25,113 bases of DNA, taken from contig KN880745.1 in the NCBI GenBank assembly GCA_000934385.1, forward strand, positions 1 to 25,113, read 5' to 3'. Below, piece by piece: positions 9,556 through 21,908 of the stretch. Origin of the DNA: Cylindrobasidium torrendii FP15055 ss-10 (taxonomy: Eukaryota > Basidiomycota > Agaricomycetes > Agaricales > Physalacriaceae). The stretch's first letter is position 1. Every line of letters begins with the position of its first letter. Under the pieces are notes generated by a model. That model ran no database searches, had not been told where the DNA came from, and worked only from the letters and a program-made list of their open reading frames with translations. A program made the translations under genes and the position numbers.

Positions 9556-12382
9556 AGCTGTCCCGAAGGGTCGAGATTGGGCACATTCTTGTATTATTGT
9601 GGGATGGCCGGTTCTGTTATCTCATCCACTGGTTTGAGGTGATGTGGTAGCGCGAGAACGCCGGAGTCCTCCGAGTCGAATGAGCTTTGTGGGAAGACTC
9701 GTCGAAATTACATGTCAGAGCGGGAATGGATGGTCATGAACGGCTGCGGCGTGAGCCTTTGTTCATTCTTGTATAATGATTGACACTTTGAGGGCCTGAT
9801 AGAAGCATTGGCCCGTGAAGAAGCATTACAACCAGTCACTTCGAGTAATAACTTGAAAGCCAAAAAGCGGTCTCGCGTCAAGTTCCGGCCAAGCAGGGCA
9901 CCTAGCATTGCCTGTGCCCTGTCAGGTAGCACCGGGATCCTCTGGCCTACTAGTGACACTTTATTTAGCTTTGTAGGTCTCATGAAAGAAGTAGACTCGA
10001 AGGCTATGCATTCGTGTTCATGCTGGCCAAGCGTGAGTGACATGTCTACAGCGGAGTGATATTACTTTGCTTGGGGTCGAACCATGACGGTTGATTGAAA
10101 GCAAAGTCGAGGGCAGTGTGCCATCATCAGTCTCCCAAGCTCATAGTACGCAGTAGTCTCACTTTTACGTCGTCACCAGGCTTGTCTTCATGACACCCCC
10201 AGTGCTCTGGCCCATGCCAAGTTGATAGTATGGCTATGCTTCTGAGCTCATTGCAATGCCATTGCCTGTCAGTGATTGGATCACATTTCCCATTGTTCCC
10301 CAAGTTTCCTAAAAGAGATTGCGTCGATCTTAAAGAAGCGATATTTGTTCTCCGTGTTATTTCCCGATCGTATTTCGAATTAATCCGAAATCAATGCACG
10401 TGTTTCTTTCTTGCAGAACACACACTTTCATTTTCGCCAATTCAGAAGTTTCCGGTGCCGTGTGATCATACCGTGACGCACAGAGATCGCCCTACCTGTG
10501 AATAGCGTAGCATAAGTTAAAATATTGTTTCTAACTCCGACAGAACCTCCCATTATAGGCTTTTTCCCCAAGTGACTTCCTGAGAGACTGAGGGACAAAA
10601 GGTACCCGGAACTTGCGCTCGAGGTACGGGTCGGGTTGAGTACCTGTCGAATTTGAAAAGCTTCAATTTTGATTAAGACTCCCGAACACTTCGGAGCAAA
10701 ATACAAATGCAGGCCACTACCTGACCCACGCACTGCTTCAGTGTGGTTTATGCTCAAATCCAACATTTCTATGACTGCTCTCTCGACCGATCGGAGTATT
10801 TATCCAGATAAACATAACACGGAAAGAGATACAGTACAATCAGAATGTATTGCGATTTTACGACGAATGAGAAACTCAATGTACCGGACCTTGAAGACGC
10901 ACTGCTCCACTGTGGCATATTAACCGGATCATTGGGCTTGTCAACGACTTATGAGTGCCAAATCATCATATATAGCCTTCTTTCAGGACATTAATTCCTG
11001 ACACATAAGTCTGGGGCTCTTGGTGTAGCTCCTGCGGCGAACATCTTCCAGCACCGTTCTAGTATAGAAATGGAGGTGGTCACATAGGGTTTAAAAATTT
11101 ATAAGCACAGTCGTGACGGCCGGAGAGTCCAGCTCCATTACGCAGCGTAGGGCTTAATTGTGCCTACATAAACCATTTCGTAATGTGGCTTCAATAGGCA
11201 AGTCTGGAATGAATCTGATTCTGGTGTCAAGAGGTTGTGATCGGAACCGGCCCGGGTATCGATCTCACTATAATTCAGGCTTTGATAGGTAAGGGAAAAT
11301 CTACAGGGCGGAGGGGGAATAGAATTGTACCTTCCATGTTTGCTATCTCAATGGTACGCTCATACCTGGAAATGGTAACTCACAAACCTTCTGCATGTAG
11401 TACTCACACAACGAACTTCGGTCATCAACGCGAAAACCGGGCTCAGGGCGGCGCCTCAGACCTCTAGCAGCTCGGAAGAGTACACTAAAAACACGTCAGA
11501 TACTTTCGCCTTCCCGGGAGAGCCACTCAATCCCACACTAAACGCACACTGTAGTACATTTTGTTGGCTTGAGCATCACCAATGAATTTCAATTTGCCTC
11601 GGCCTGAGAAGGACAGTGCTCCCTTGCCGTCGCTTCGTTCTATAGACCGATAATAACTGTTCTTCAAGTTGTCTCAGGATGAGGGAGTCTGCGGTAGTAT
11701 GACCGTTAAATCGAGCGCGGAGATGATCCCGAAATCATCCCATGCGGACAATGGAGAATCTCTTGGGTTCAATTGGCGCGTAAAATCCCTGCGCCACAAG
11801 AAGAATAAACGCAGAGATGGTCGGCCTGCTCTGTTATCTTCAGCGTTGGTCGCATAATTATTACTTGACTGCCTTGGTTCTTTATCATAAGAAAATCCCA
11901 TTGAACGTTGTTCCTTTTTACAGTGATGCCGCAAATATGGTTGTGCTCTAGCACGTTTTTCACGCTCCGATGGGATCAAATACTGTACCCCACTCTCGTT
12001 GATATTGCTTTGCTCTTGTCGCCGCAGTGCACGTAACGGGAGAATGCCTTGAGAATACCGAATACTTGGGCCGATTTCTGAGAATCTGAGCACGTCGTCA
12101 CGGTGATTCAAACTCCCCTTCGTTACGTTCTCCTAATTTGAGTACTCGACTATGGTTTCGGGCAACTTTAGGCAGATAGATCAGCGATCGAGCTCGAACT
12201 CATTGAGTTCCAGAAGTGGACATAAGACTGACATAAAAGTATAATGGACGCAGGACATTGCCACTCCGGAGCTCACCAGGTTGAGAACCAAGGACCAACG
12301 TTTTTCTTGGCATATAGCAAGGGTCAGGTCTATTCCCGCCCTAAACTGCTCTTTTCGGGGTCTTCGGGCCTGTTTGCTTGAA

Positions 12383-12389
12383 TATAAAA
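12383..12389 (+). promoter_or_regulatory. TATA box of the hydrophobin gene
   Basis: TATAAAA lies 79 bp before the first base of the hydrophobin ATG, and is followed by a short leader of about 50 nt that is pyrimidine-rich near CTTCCTCTTCGAC. This spacing fits a TATA-driven, highly expressed gene. It is the clearest core promoter in the window. Confidence 0.7.
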
Positions 12390-12467
12390 GCTGGGTGAAC
12401 TCAACAGTAAAGAGCATCTTCCTCTTCGACTTGCGCTCTATCCTTCACTCATAACAGCAATTGTACG

Positions 12468-12928
12468 ATGAAGTTTTTCGCTGCCCTCGTCGCTCTTCCC
12501 CTCCTCGTTTCTGCCACGGCCGTCCCTCGCACTGGTGGAGGCTCCTGCAGCACGGGACAGCAGTCTTGCTGCCAGCAGACTATCGATGTAAGGAGATATT
12601 CGTCCCTGCGCGCGCCATTCTGACCAACGGTGTAGGCCCCGACATACTGGGCCTCCCACGGCATACTCGCTGCTCTTCTTGGTATCGACATCGGAGCCGT
12701 TGTCGGGCAAGTCGTGTACGATGAATTACATCCCATTTTTACACAATGCAAGGCTAACTCGCCGCCAGTGGACTCAACTGTAGCCCCATTCTCGGAAATG
12801 TTTGCAGTGCCCGCTCTGTTTGCTGCAACGCTGAACAGGTATGCGCTCTCGTCATTCGTGATGCTACGGTTCTGACATTTATCCAGCATGGTCTCATCAA
12901 CATTGGTTGCATCCCCATCCAGCTCTAA
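12468..12928 (+). CDS. Class I hydrophobin, secreted, 4 exons
   Basis: Small secreted amphipathic protein that assembles at air-water and wall surfaces. Exons: 12468-12587, 12636-12715, 12769-12838 and 12887-12928; 103 residues. A signal peptide is clear (MKFFAALVALPLLVSATA). The mature part carries the eight hydrophobin cysteines in the order C, CC, C, C, CC, C, with spacings C-6-CC-35-C-7-C-5-CC-11-C-5-end. The CC and long C3-C4 spacing fit class I. The C4-C5 loop (SPILGNV) has only 7 residues and is shorter than I expect for this class. The junction of exons 2 and 3 uses donor GTACGA and acceptor GCCAG, giving VVGLNC. The gene stands alone, with no second hydrophobin nearby. Start choice is firm because the signal peptide follows directly. 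Confidence 0.93.
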
Positions 12929-14069
12929 TTTGGCGAGGAGGTCGACGGCTCTGTGGTGCCGAGCAGCGACTACGAATTGAGATCAAACCTTCAAGAAAAA
13001 TTTAGTCCTGTGCTCCTTTCAATTCGAGTTTTTCGATACACCCTCTTGTACTTTTGTTGCAAATATCACATATACGCTTCCGTCATTTGCGACTTGTTCA
13101 TGTCACCTGTAGCGCTGTGAAATCCGCACGGACCTTCCTCGACTCGAATTAGCTTTGCCCCGCCTCATTATCGAGGGAAATGCGGCTTGGACTGCTTAGA
13201 TTCCATAACCAGACTTGACAAGGACTGAGGCTCCGTAATTTGGCTCATCTATACAAAAGCCATCGACTCACCTCTCCGGTCGATTTCTCGTTCCGTGTCA
13301 GACTCTGTCACCTGTGGGGTTTTCCATGATATAACACTGTAAATTCACTTGCAACCAACCTCCAGACAGCAAACTCGACTGTGATGCGGATCGCATGAGT
13401 GTTTTTTTTCGGTTTTTTTCATACCGAGAGTTGATCAGGGAAAGAGTAACAACGTGAGAGAACGCTGCCGAGTGGCACAGTCATCCGTTGCAACGACAGA
13501 GAGATTTCGAGGGGAAACTCAAGTCAGTTCCACTAGGGACATGGAGGATTGGCGAATTTCGAGGCCAGAGTGGAGGCAGCGCGTCGGTACTTCAGCTCCA
13601 GTGCTTGGCCCCGCGACCGCGTTTGATCGGGAGACAAGCGGTGTGGCGCGCACCCTACAAATGGACCATTGCAGGCCGTGTCGGCTTTGAAACAATGCTT
13701 TTAGTCGCGCCCTCCCCTCGCGAGAGTTCAAAGACACCACAGGCGAGGATGATAATGAAAAACGTGCCCAACACGAGCTTTGCCGGTGGCGGCGAGGCCA
13801 GTCGGAGTTTAAAAGCAAGGACAAACAAATAACCCATTTTTCGGGAACTTGCCTTGCGAACACCGTCTCGTTTGCGTACCAACCTCTTTCCTTCTTACGA
13901 CCACCAGTTTTCGTGTACGTTGTTTGTCGTCGTCTACCACCCCGATGATTCCGCGCGCGCCGTTTTCAGCCGCGTCGTCGCCCGACGCGGTCTTTGAGCC
14001 GCGTGTTGGAATCGTATCATTCGCCCGTATTTATTATGGAACGCACAATCTAACGCCTCGCCTGATAGC
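12929..14069. other. Intergenic region between hydrophobin and beta-tubulin
   Basis: The left part holds the hydrophobin 3' untranslated sequence. T-runs of 8 and 7 lie near 13404-13420. The segment at 13880-13945 is pyrimidine-rich (CTCTTTCCTTCTTA and similar), as is common in leaders of strongly expressed fungal genes, and is probably the tubulin 5' leader. Short ORFs across 13454-13882 overlap on both strands and look non-coding. Confidence 0.5.
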
Positions 14070-15845
<1,776 letters not shown>

Positions 15846-16410
15846 ATCAAAACTGTATGGGCGTCGTATACCTCTTGATTCCTTCCCTGCTTTCCCTTTA
15901 TATTACTTTAGTTCATGGCTTACATTACCCTTTTTATGTCCTGTTAACGAGCTGTTCATTTACCGCGGATTCCCTCATTCATACGTAGCGTGGAGAGGAT
16001 GGTTCAATAGACCGATTCGAGACGGTTGGTCAATGTTCTGTGTGCAATAAGTGTCAAGCGATATGGGCATGCGTGAGAGGGTTGGTGTTCAGTATTTCAG
16101 TGCTCCAGTAGTGTCGACACCAAGCCTGACAAAGAGCATTCCAGCAAGAACCAGACTTGTACCTTTTTCAATCGATGGCCATGGTCTTCAGATTTGACTA
16201 CAGTAATTGGGCAGAAGCTTAAGACAATTGCCTCGGTAGCATCCAGAGTTCGTGATGTCCTGGGTCCTAAGTACTTAAGTACACACACTTCTAATTTCCA
16301 AATTGTCGGCGAAACCGCCCATCCCGCCCGAGCAGCCTTTTGACTACTCACCCCGCCTCGGCCCCGAATGCTACGCGACAATATAAGAGTCGGCCTTTCA
16401 CGCTTTCACA
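15846..16410. other. Intergenic region after beta-tubulin
   Basis: No gene is recognised. The first part is presumably tubulin 3' untranslated sequence. The last part contains a TATA-like sequence (TATAAGAG) at 16382-16389, close to the next gene. A minus-strand ORF at 16097-16381 has no recognisable features. Confidence 0.5.
16382..16389 (+). promoter_or_regulatory. TATA-like element close to a first ATG
   Basis: TATAAGAG lies only 29 bp before the ATG at 16411. If it is a functional TATA box, transcription would begin at or just after that ATG, and translation would use the in-frame ATG at 16495 instead. This makes the presence of the N-terminal presequence uncertain. Confidence 0.4.
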
Positions 16411-17310
16411 ATGTCCAATTTTCTCTCCAAGAGTCGACTTCTCAGCAGGAGCACCAACTGTTTTTCTAGAGCCAGAACCCTCCACGCCAAAACAATGTCT
16501 TCGAACGCCATTATCTCTGAGCTACTTCTCATTCGCGCCTCTGTTGCTGACGAGCGGTTTGTGGCCCTACGACGCATAGCGGCTACAGAGGGCGGCGCGC
16601 GCGAGCAGTATTTCGGGGAGGAAAAAGCGCTGAGCACGTACAGACCTGCGAAGGAAGGTGTAAAGCAGCCCTTGGTTTGGGTCATTCGTGAGCTTCACAC
16701 ATCCTCTGTGCATTGCAGACGCTTGGCTTACTGTATTATGGCAGAATGGCCGAAGGTGCTTCCCGAAGGATTTGATGAAAAGGCGTTCCACGCAAAGGTC
16801 AAGGCACTTGATGAAGACGGTGCGCCGGAAGTGTTCAGAACGGCTTTCGAGGACGCAGCCTTGCCAAGGCCAGCGCTGACCGCACCACTTACCGAGTTTG
16901 TGAGTGAGCTTACATTTGAAGTATTTGCAAGTGTACTACTTACAGGCTCGAGGCTACACTTGTTGTCCAACCGTCTTCTGTTGGAAACCAAGATACTGCG
17001 AAGTCTCTTGAGAAAACATTCACTGATTGCTTCGATGCACCCGACGGCGGATTCACGGGAGGATTTTGGGGTCCGAGCGAGTCATCGAATCCGGCTCACG
17101 ACAAGCTATACTCATATTATCTCGGATGGGAGACGAAGGAAGTAAGTCAACACCATGGATCTTCAACAAAGAGCAGTACTGATTGACTGGCAGCTTCATT
17201 CAAAATATTCGAAGTCGGACTTGTTTGCGCTGGAGCTTGATAATCTAGCGTCAGTGACGAAGGATGGGTGGGCTATTTGGGCTACACTAGAACAGGCAAA
17301 TGAAGTTTGA
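16411..17310 (+). CDS. Protein of unknown function, possible mitochondrial presequence, 4 exons
   Basis: Inferred 246 residues. Exons: 16411-16687, 16745-16895, 16946-17141 and 17194-17310. The first intron (57 nt) and the second are both multiples of three or nearly so; the first could also be read through without a stop. The N-terminal 28 residues are rich in Arg, Ser and Leu and lack acids (MSNFLSKSRLLSRST ... RARTLHAKTM), like a mitochondrial targeting peptide. The second ATG at 16495 would remove it. The body contains WPKVLPEGFDEKAFHAKVKA and, near the C-terminus, HDKLYSYYLGWETKELHSKY, a pattern that recalls dimeric alpha-beta barrel (ABM-like) proteins. I cannot name the family. The second intron has alternative boundaries: donor 16896 with acceptor 16945, or donor 16900 with acceptor 16952. 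Confidence 0.6.
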
Positions 17311-17448
17311 GGACAATAGAATTATTCACAATGAATCTGCTCGATTTACGTAACTTGATCCCATCACGTCAAGTAGACTAAAGTAGGGTTAAGGTTGGTC
17401 ACTCTCTTGTCTGCCTCCGACTTGCCCAGGACTTGCCACTCAGTTGGT

Positions 17449-18897
17449 ATGGCCCCGCAAGATCTGCCTCCAGAGGTCAAGACTATCATTGTCGAGTTTT
17501 CTTCCGCTGAATCGCTATCGTCAATCGCACTGGTCTGGAGGGATGCGTGGTATCCCATTCGGCGCGCCCGTTTCAGTCTCATTCACTTGTCTTTTCATCC
17601 CACAATTATTTTTTAAAACTCGAAAAGATCAATTCACTTATAGCTGGTGCCCCGACTATCGCTACGCACATCAGGGACATCGAACTAGGCCACTTCGAAG
17701 ATGGGGATACTCCAAGCCCCATCTCAAGTCTCGAGGCGTTGAGCCCCACCAACGGCATGCATGAAGGTCTCGCAACGCTGCTAGACTTAACCTCCAATGC
17801 CGCTCGTCTCGAAATACAGGACCCAGATATCTGCGTTCAAGTAGCAAATGCTGTAGCCGGAGAAGATGCCAAATGCCCAGAACTGCGTCGCGCCTTCATG
17901 GCTTCACGTATCCGCCGTGTCGGCCTTCATCAGTGCACCATTACGCACTGTACGCACGGCCTGTCATTCCTAGCCCTCTTTCCGTGTCTTGTCCGCATAG
18001 ATGTCAATGATGATCGCGAAAACGACTACAACTGGCGCTCTGCCTCGGAAAATTCCCAGCAGGCGATCCGGTCGGCATCTTGCTATCAGAACAATAGAGT
18101 CACGGTCTTGAGCTTGAATTGCATTGTGTTGGAACTACTGCAACAATTAGACCTTGCCTTTCACTTTCCCAATGTCGTGCATCTCTGTTTCAACGCCAAC
18201 TACAGGACGAACATGATACCAGTGGTCAGGCATGTCCTGCCAACCTTTCCAAAGCTCAGGTCTTTGGGCATCCCAGACTTTGGCTGGCATTTGCGCATTG
18301 CAGGTGGTAAGTCAATGCTTGTGGACACCTTCACTACTCCCTCAAGGCCTCACCTCAGACCTAGATGAACGAAATGTCGGGCCGCCTTTGGTGTTTCCGC
18401 CCAATCTGGAGTACTTGAAAATGGAAGTCACCATTTTTAACATGGATGATGCATATCTGGAATTCTTGGCGTTATCCCTGCAGCATTCTTCGGGTCTGCG
18501 GAAACTCACTTTCCTCTTCAATCGCGCATGCCGCACGTACCCGCCACCAGAGGGTTTGGACTCCCTGTCGGCCAGAGGCCGCTCAGTCCGACAATTGGAT
18601 GAAGCGCTGGCAACGAAAGTTGAATGTCTGGATTGGGAGGATCGTTATTGTCCTTGCAGTCGCTGTCGGACGCACCGCAAGAATGAACATGACGAGTCAG
18701 CCGCGCGCGTCGAGAGCTCACTCGAGGCGAATTTTCCGAAAGTATGGAGGAAATTCTTTGCCCATCTGCCAAAGCCGGAGCGTGGGGGAAGTGTCGAAGG
18801 GGATAATAACATACTATACTATCGCTCAAGACACTGGGACCCCGCTGAATTCCCTTGGAAATGGGGATCAGACGACCATACCATATTGCGTTGCTGA
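17449..18897 (+). pseudogene. F-box/LRR-like protein with apparent 1-nt frameshift
   Basis: The N-terminus (APQDLPPEVKTIIVEF, then SLSSIALVWRDAW) looks like an F-box-type helix region; such proteins are SCF ubiquitin-ligase substrate receptors. The middle holds irregular LRR-like segments (LEIQDPDICVQVANAV, VTVLSLNCIVLELLQQLDLA, FPNVVHLCF, FPKLRSLGIPDF). An intron at 18307-18346 (40 nt) joins to the C-terminal part (PPNLEYLKMEVTIF onward), which ends at 18897. A Cys-rich motif CPCSRC is encoded at 18649-18666. Frame is lost at the T6 run 17609-17614: the first frame meets TAA at 17614, while the -1 frame continues (LKLEKINSLIAGAPTIATHI). One more T would restore it. A 67- or 74-nt intron ending at 17643 is another explanation, but its donors are poor. 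A sequencing error is also possible, so the pseudogene label is provisional. Confidence 0.6.
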
Positions 18898-19650
18898 ATT
18901 GTACATACATTGTAGTCCCAATGGATGAACGCAAATGGTTAGCGATGCTTACATTCAACGAATATGTTCTTAATCACTGTCATAATGAATATAGCACTTT
19001 GCACTGCCCATACCATCAGGCGGAGCAGTGCTGAGTGTACATTGTTCCCCATGGGTCAATCAGATCATCGATCCCGACGCATGCGCGGCGGTATAAAAAT
19101 TATGATTCATTTCTCAACGTATTCTCTGACTCCCACCATCATGCACTTCCTCGAAATCAAGTCAGATGTATGCACAACAAGAAATGCAATATGCTTCCCC
19201 CATCTCCTCTTCATGTGCTAGTCGTGGTGTACGTTTGGAGCCCTCGTCCAGTACTTGACATTTGCGCGAAGTGGCGTACGCATGTGCTGTAGTCGAGCCT
19301 TACTACGTTCTTGCAGCCCCGAGAGTGGTGTATGCTTGTAAGCTTGTCCAGGGTTCTCTTCACGTTCGTTTCCCCCACGTTCAAATATGTGGCGCACCTC
19401 TATCACACGTTCGGCTTTCGCGCCTGGCCTTATCGGGAGGCGCTGAATTTCCCACGGTCCCTATCTTGACGTCAGTCCACCAACAGGCCCCCCTCACACA
19501 CCTCTCTGGTGCTGCCCACAGCGCCAAGCTGTTCAGCTCTGCGCGAGCCGACTCCCCGACGCCGCGCTCATCGACTCTTCCCAAGCCCGCACGCCGCCAG
19601 CGCCCTCGACGTGACCTGCCTTCCACACATTGCACGACTCCACAACCAGC
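18898..19650. other. Intergenic region upstream of Maf1
   Basis: No gene is recognised. Small ORFs occur in 19262-19654 on + and 19381-19878 on -, but the second is the shadow of the Maf1 first exon. The last 200 bp are C-rich and probably include the Maf1 promoter and leader. No clear TATA box was found. Confidence 0.5.
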
Positions 19651-20738
19651 ATGAAATACATCGAGAACCCTTCCCTTGCCCGCCTGGCCTCTTCTCTGGA
19701 GTACAACGGGCCAGAATGCAGCGTTCATACGCGTATTGAAGCATACAGCTGCAAGAACATTAAGAGGGACAAGCGGCTCTTCAAGACATTGGAATCGGCC
19801 TACGCCCACGAGGCCGAGAACATCCTGCCGCGACCTGACGCAAATTGGAAGCAGGGCACGCCTCCGAAGCACAATCACACCGCGAGCAGCTCGCCTGCCT
19901 CACCAGATTGGTTCACAGAGACGCCGTTCGGGCGTTTTGATCAACATTCTACCCGCAAGATACTCTACCTCCTCATCTCTACCCTCAACATTGCCTATCC
20001 GGACCACGACTTCAGCGACGTGCGTCCGGCCCAGTTTTCCAAGGCCTCGGCGGGTGGTGCAGGTATCCTGAATGCACTTGGCACGGCGTTGTCAATGGGC
20101 AGGTGAGCATGTCTCGATATCATTATTCGGCCGGCCGATGTTGACGGTCTGCTGACAGATACTCTGCCTATCCGTTTGACCTCTTTCCCAAGGCTCAGCC
20201 CACGAGCAGTAGCCCTAGTGTTTCTATCAGCCCCATGGCTCCGCCTCCCATCCGTAGCGGAACACATCCAGCTCTTTATAGCCTCCTCGATGAGGTTCGT
20301 CCACCTTTACGGCCTTTATCGGTCAGGTTTTGACTTGTCCCCCAGGCCATAGGTCCTCTGACCGAATGCGAAGTGTACGAATACACACCGGACGTTGGCA
20401 CAGACCCTCACGCTGATGAGGACGACGAAGACGAGGATGATTTCTTTCCTCAGTACGATGATTCGCCCACTTCCGACCCGGAGGATGTTTTCCAATTTGA
20501 CGAGACGGACTCGAATGAGCGCGACGCTGCCGACGATTCTGATGAAGATAGGATAGGCGAACTCCTATGGAGCTCACACTGGTTCTTCCTCAACAAGAAG
20601 CAGAAACGAATACTTTACCTCTCTGTGTGGTCCAAGGGCAAGCTTTCGGGGTGGACCGCCCCTTCCACAGAGCGCTTTCTGGGATGGGATGGCGCCGTTG
20701 GCGCAGGTGCGCGCGCTATGGGCATCTCTGTCCATTAG
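19651..20738 (+). CDS. MAF1: Maf1, repressor of RNA polymerase III, 3 exons
   Basis: Conserved nuclear/cytoplasmic regulator that binds RNA polymerase III and blocks its recruitment by TFIIIB when TOR/PKA signalling falls. Exons: 19651-20102, 20159-20294 and 20346-20738; 326 residues. The conserved Maf1 parts can be read in order: the N-terminal MKYIENPSLARLASSLEY and RIEAYSCKNIKRDKRLFKTL (box A), then a Ser/Pro-rich linker with candidate kinase sites (HTASSSPASPDW). Box B follows as ILYLLISTLNIAYPDHDFSD. Box C is present as LTECEVYEYTPD and LLWSSHWFFLNKKQKRILYL, but these two halves are separated by about 57 residues (213-268) rich in Asp and Glu, where I expect a loop of roughly ten. A poorly conserved Pro/Ser loop (SSSPSVSISPMAPPP) lies between B and C. 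Start choice is firm, since MKY(I/L)EN opens the family. Confidence 0.93.
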
Positions 20739-21908
20739 TCCTCCGTATGCCTTATTTCCTTCGCGTTCTTTCTCTATTTTTTTCTGCTTATGACATGCTA
20801 TCTTTATGCTGGACGGTTCTTTCGTAATGGTAGCTTAGTTTCCAAACTTTATAGTCGCCATATTTATTGGGGAGTGTACGATATGTAGAGGTTTGCTAGG
20901 CTGCGATCTTTGGCTTTTGTATTGTTCGAATTCATTCGCCTATGGAAATGTGATAAAGCAGTCCTGGCTCCTTGTTTCGTGATATATTTGCATGAAGCTC
21001 TACAATCTCGACGGTTATCATGCGCCTTCAGTTGGTATTTGGTGGTCGGGAACGTCGTAAAGTGTCTTATATATGTAGATGGCAATTGCAAGATATTGTC
21101 ATACAACGGTTCTTTCGCTTGGGAGTTTATACGTTCATACGTTTACCTAACTCACTAACCCAAAGGATACTATCTGCAGTGTGAATTATCATTATGGGGA
21201 GTATCCGGTACCATGGTAGGGCGTATATTAGAGTGATAGAACCTTTCAAAAGGTGTAACACAAGTCAACCACATTGCTTATACTGTTGTACATGTGGACC
21301 CCGTGAGGGTTGCTTCGATTCTCAGCTTGTTGACCTTGAGCTCTCACACTACCTGACGGACCCAACGCTCACTGCGCGCGGACTTGAGCTATCCGTCTGC
21401 AGAAGCTTTCAGCCAGCCTCGAACAGACAGTCCACTTGCTGCCTTGTAACCATTTCTAACGAGGCGGGCCTCCGGCCACCAGGAGCACGTCGTCAGATGT
21501 CTACCTCGATCATCCATCAACGCATCAATGATGGCCAGTATTTTTGAACTTACTCCCAGGAAAGGTGAAGGACGGTGTACTGGACAACCAGCTGCATTCC
21601 TTTGTGTCTTCCATGAAAAATCGTCTTGGTTTTGCTGTTTAAACAGCCAAATTTCTGCTATGAGCCCTCGAACCGGCAAAATTGTGCCTTTCCTGCCGAT
21701 GCAAGGCCCTAATACCTATTTTTATGATCTCTCTATAAATATGCGAGGTATCGGCATATCAGTTCTTGAGCAGACGCTCTTTCGGGCAGTTTTTCAACCT
21801 CTTCCTCTTACTCCCACCTTCAGCAACTCCGGAGTCTTGCTTCTGGCCCTCGTCCGCGGACGACACATACACTCTTTTCAGCACACCCTGGACATTTGAA
21901 CCAATAAC
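20739..21908. other. Intergenic region between Maf1 and chitin deacetylase
   Basis: About 1.17 kb with no recognisable gene. The ORFs here are short and overlap on opposite strands. The Maf1 3' untranslated sequence occupies the left edge. The right part contains a TATA box at 21734-21741 that probably serves the chitin deacetylase gene. Confidence 0.5.
21734..21741 (+). promoter_or_regulatory. TATA box upstream of chitin deacetylase
   Basis: TATAAATA lies 175 bp before the chitin deacetylase ATG. A CT-rich segment follows (CTCTTCCTCTTACTCCCACC near 21801-21820), consistent with a leader of about 140 nt. No ATG-initiated upstream ORF of note was seen between about 21770 and the start codon. 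Confidence 0.5.

Larger units (their letters stand above)
7779..12382. other. Gene-poor 4.6-kb region
   Basis: No long ORF, tRNA, LTR or terminal inverted repeat could be supported. Short ORFs are scattered on both strands, with stop codons in every frame. Exceptions worth noting are three intron-shaped stretches (8219-8268, 8810-8857, 9309-9357), of which the last splits a possible small gene, and a broken reading frame around 8604-8799. From about 9.6 to 12.3 kb I see nothing recognisable. The region may be hydrophobin upstream regulatory DNA together with decayed genes. Confidence 0.5.

Noticed and set aside
10050..10150. A B-box-like GGTTCGACCCC on the minus strand near 10073, a possible tRNA gene.
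   Set aside because: No matching T-arm stem, A box or acceptor stem could be paired around it.
7971..11017. The 14-mer CATAAGTCTGGGGC occurs near 7972 and again near 11003, suggesting a dispersed repeat or element ends.
   Set aside because: One or two shared 14-mers are expected by chance in 25 kb, and the flanking sequence does not extend the match.
12040..12130. GGTGATTCAAACTCC near 12100 resembles a tRNA T-loop.
   Set aside because: The flanks do not form a T-arm and no anticodon arm or A box lies at the right distance.
7779..12382. The gene-poor stretch as a transposon insertion.
   Set aside because: I found no long terminal repeats, terminal inverted repeats, or reverse transcriptase, integrase or transposase motifs.
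13454..13882. Overlapping ORFs on both strands before beta-tubulin.
   Set aside because: No motif, splice-compatible extension or protein-like pattern; the location fits promoter and leader sequence.
19381..19878. A 165-codon minus-strand ORF before and within the first Maf1 exon.
   Set aside because: It mostly mirrors the Maf1 exon and GC-rich leader, and has no recognisable domain.
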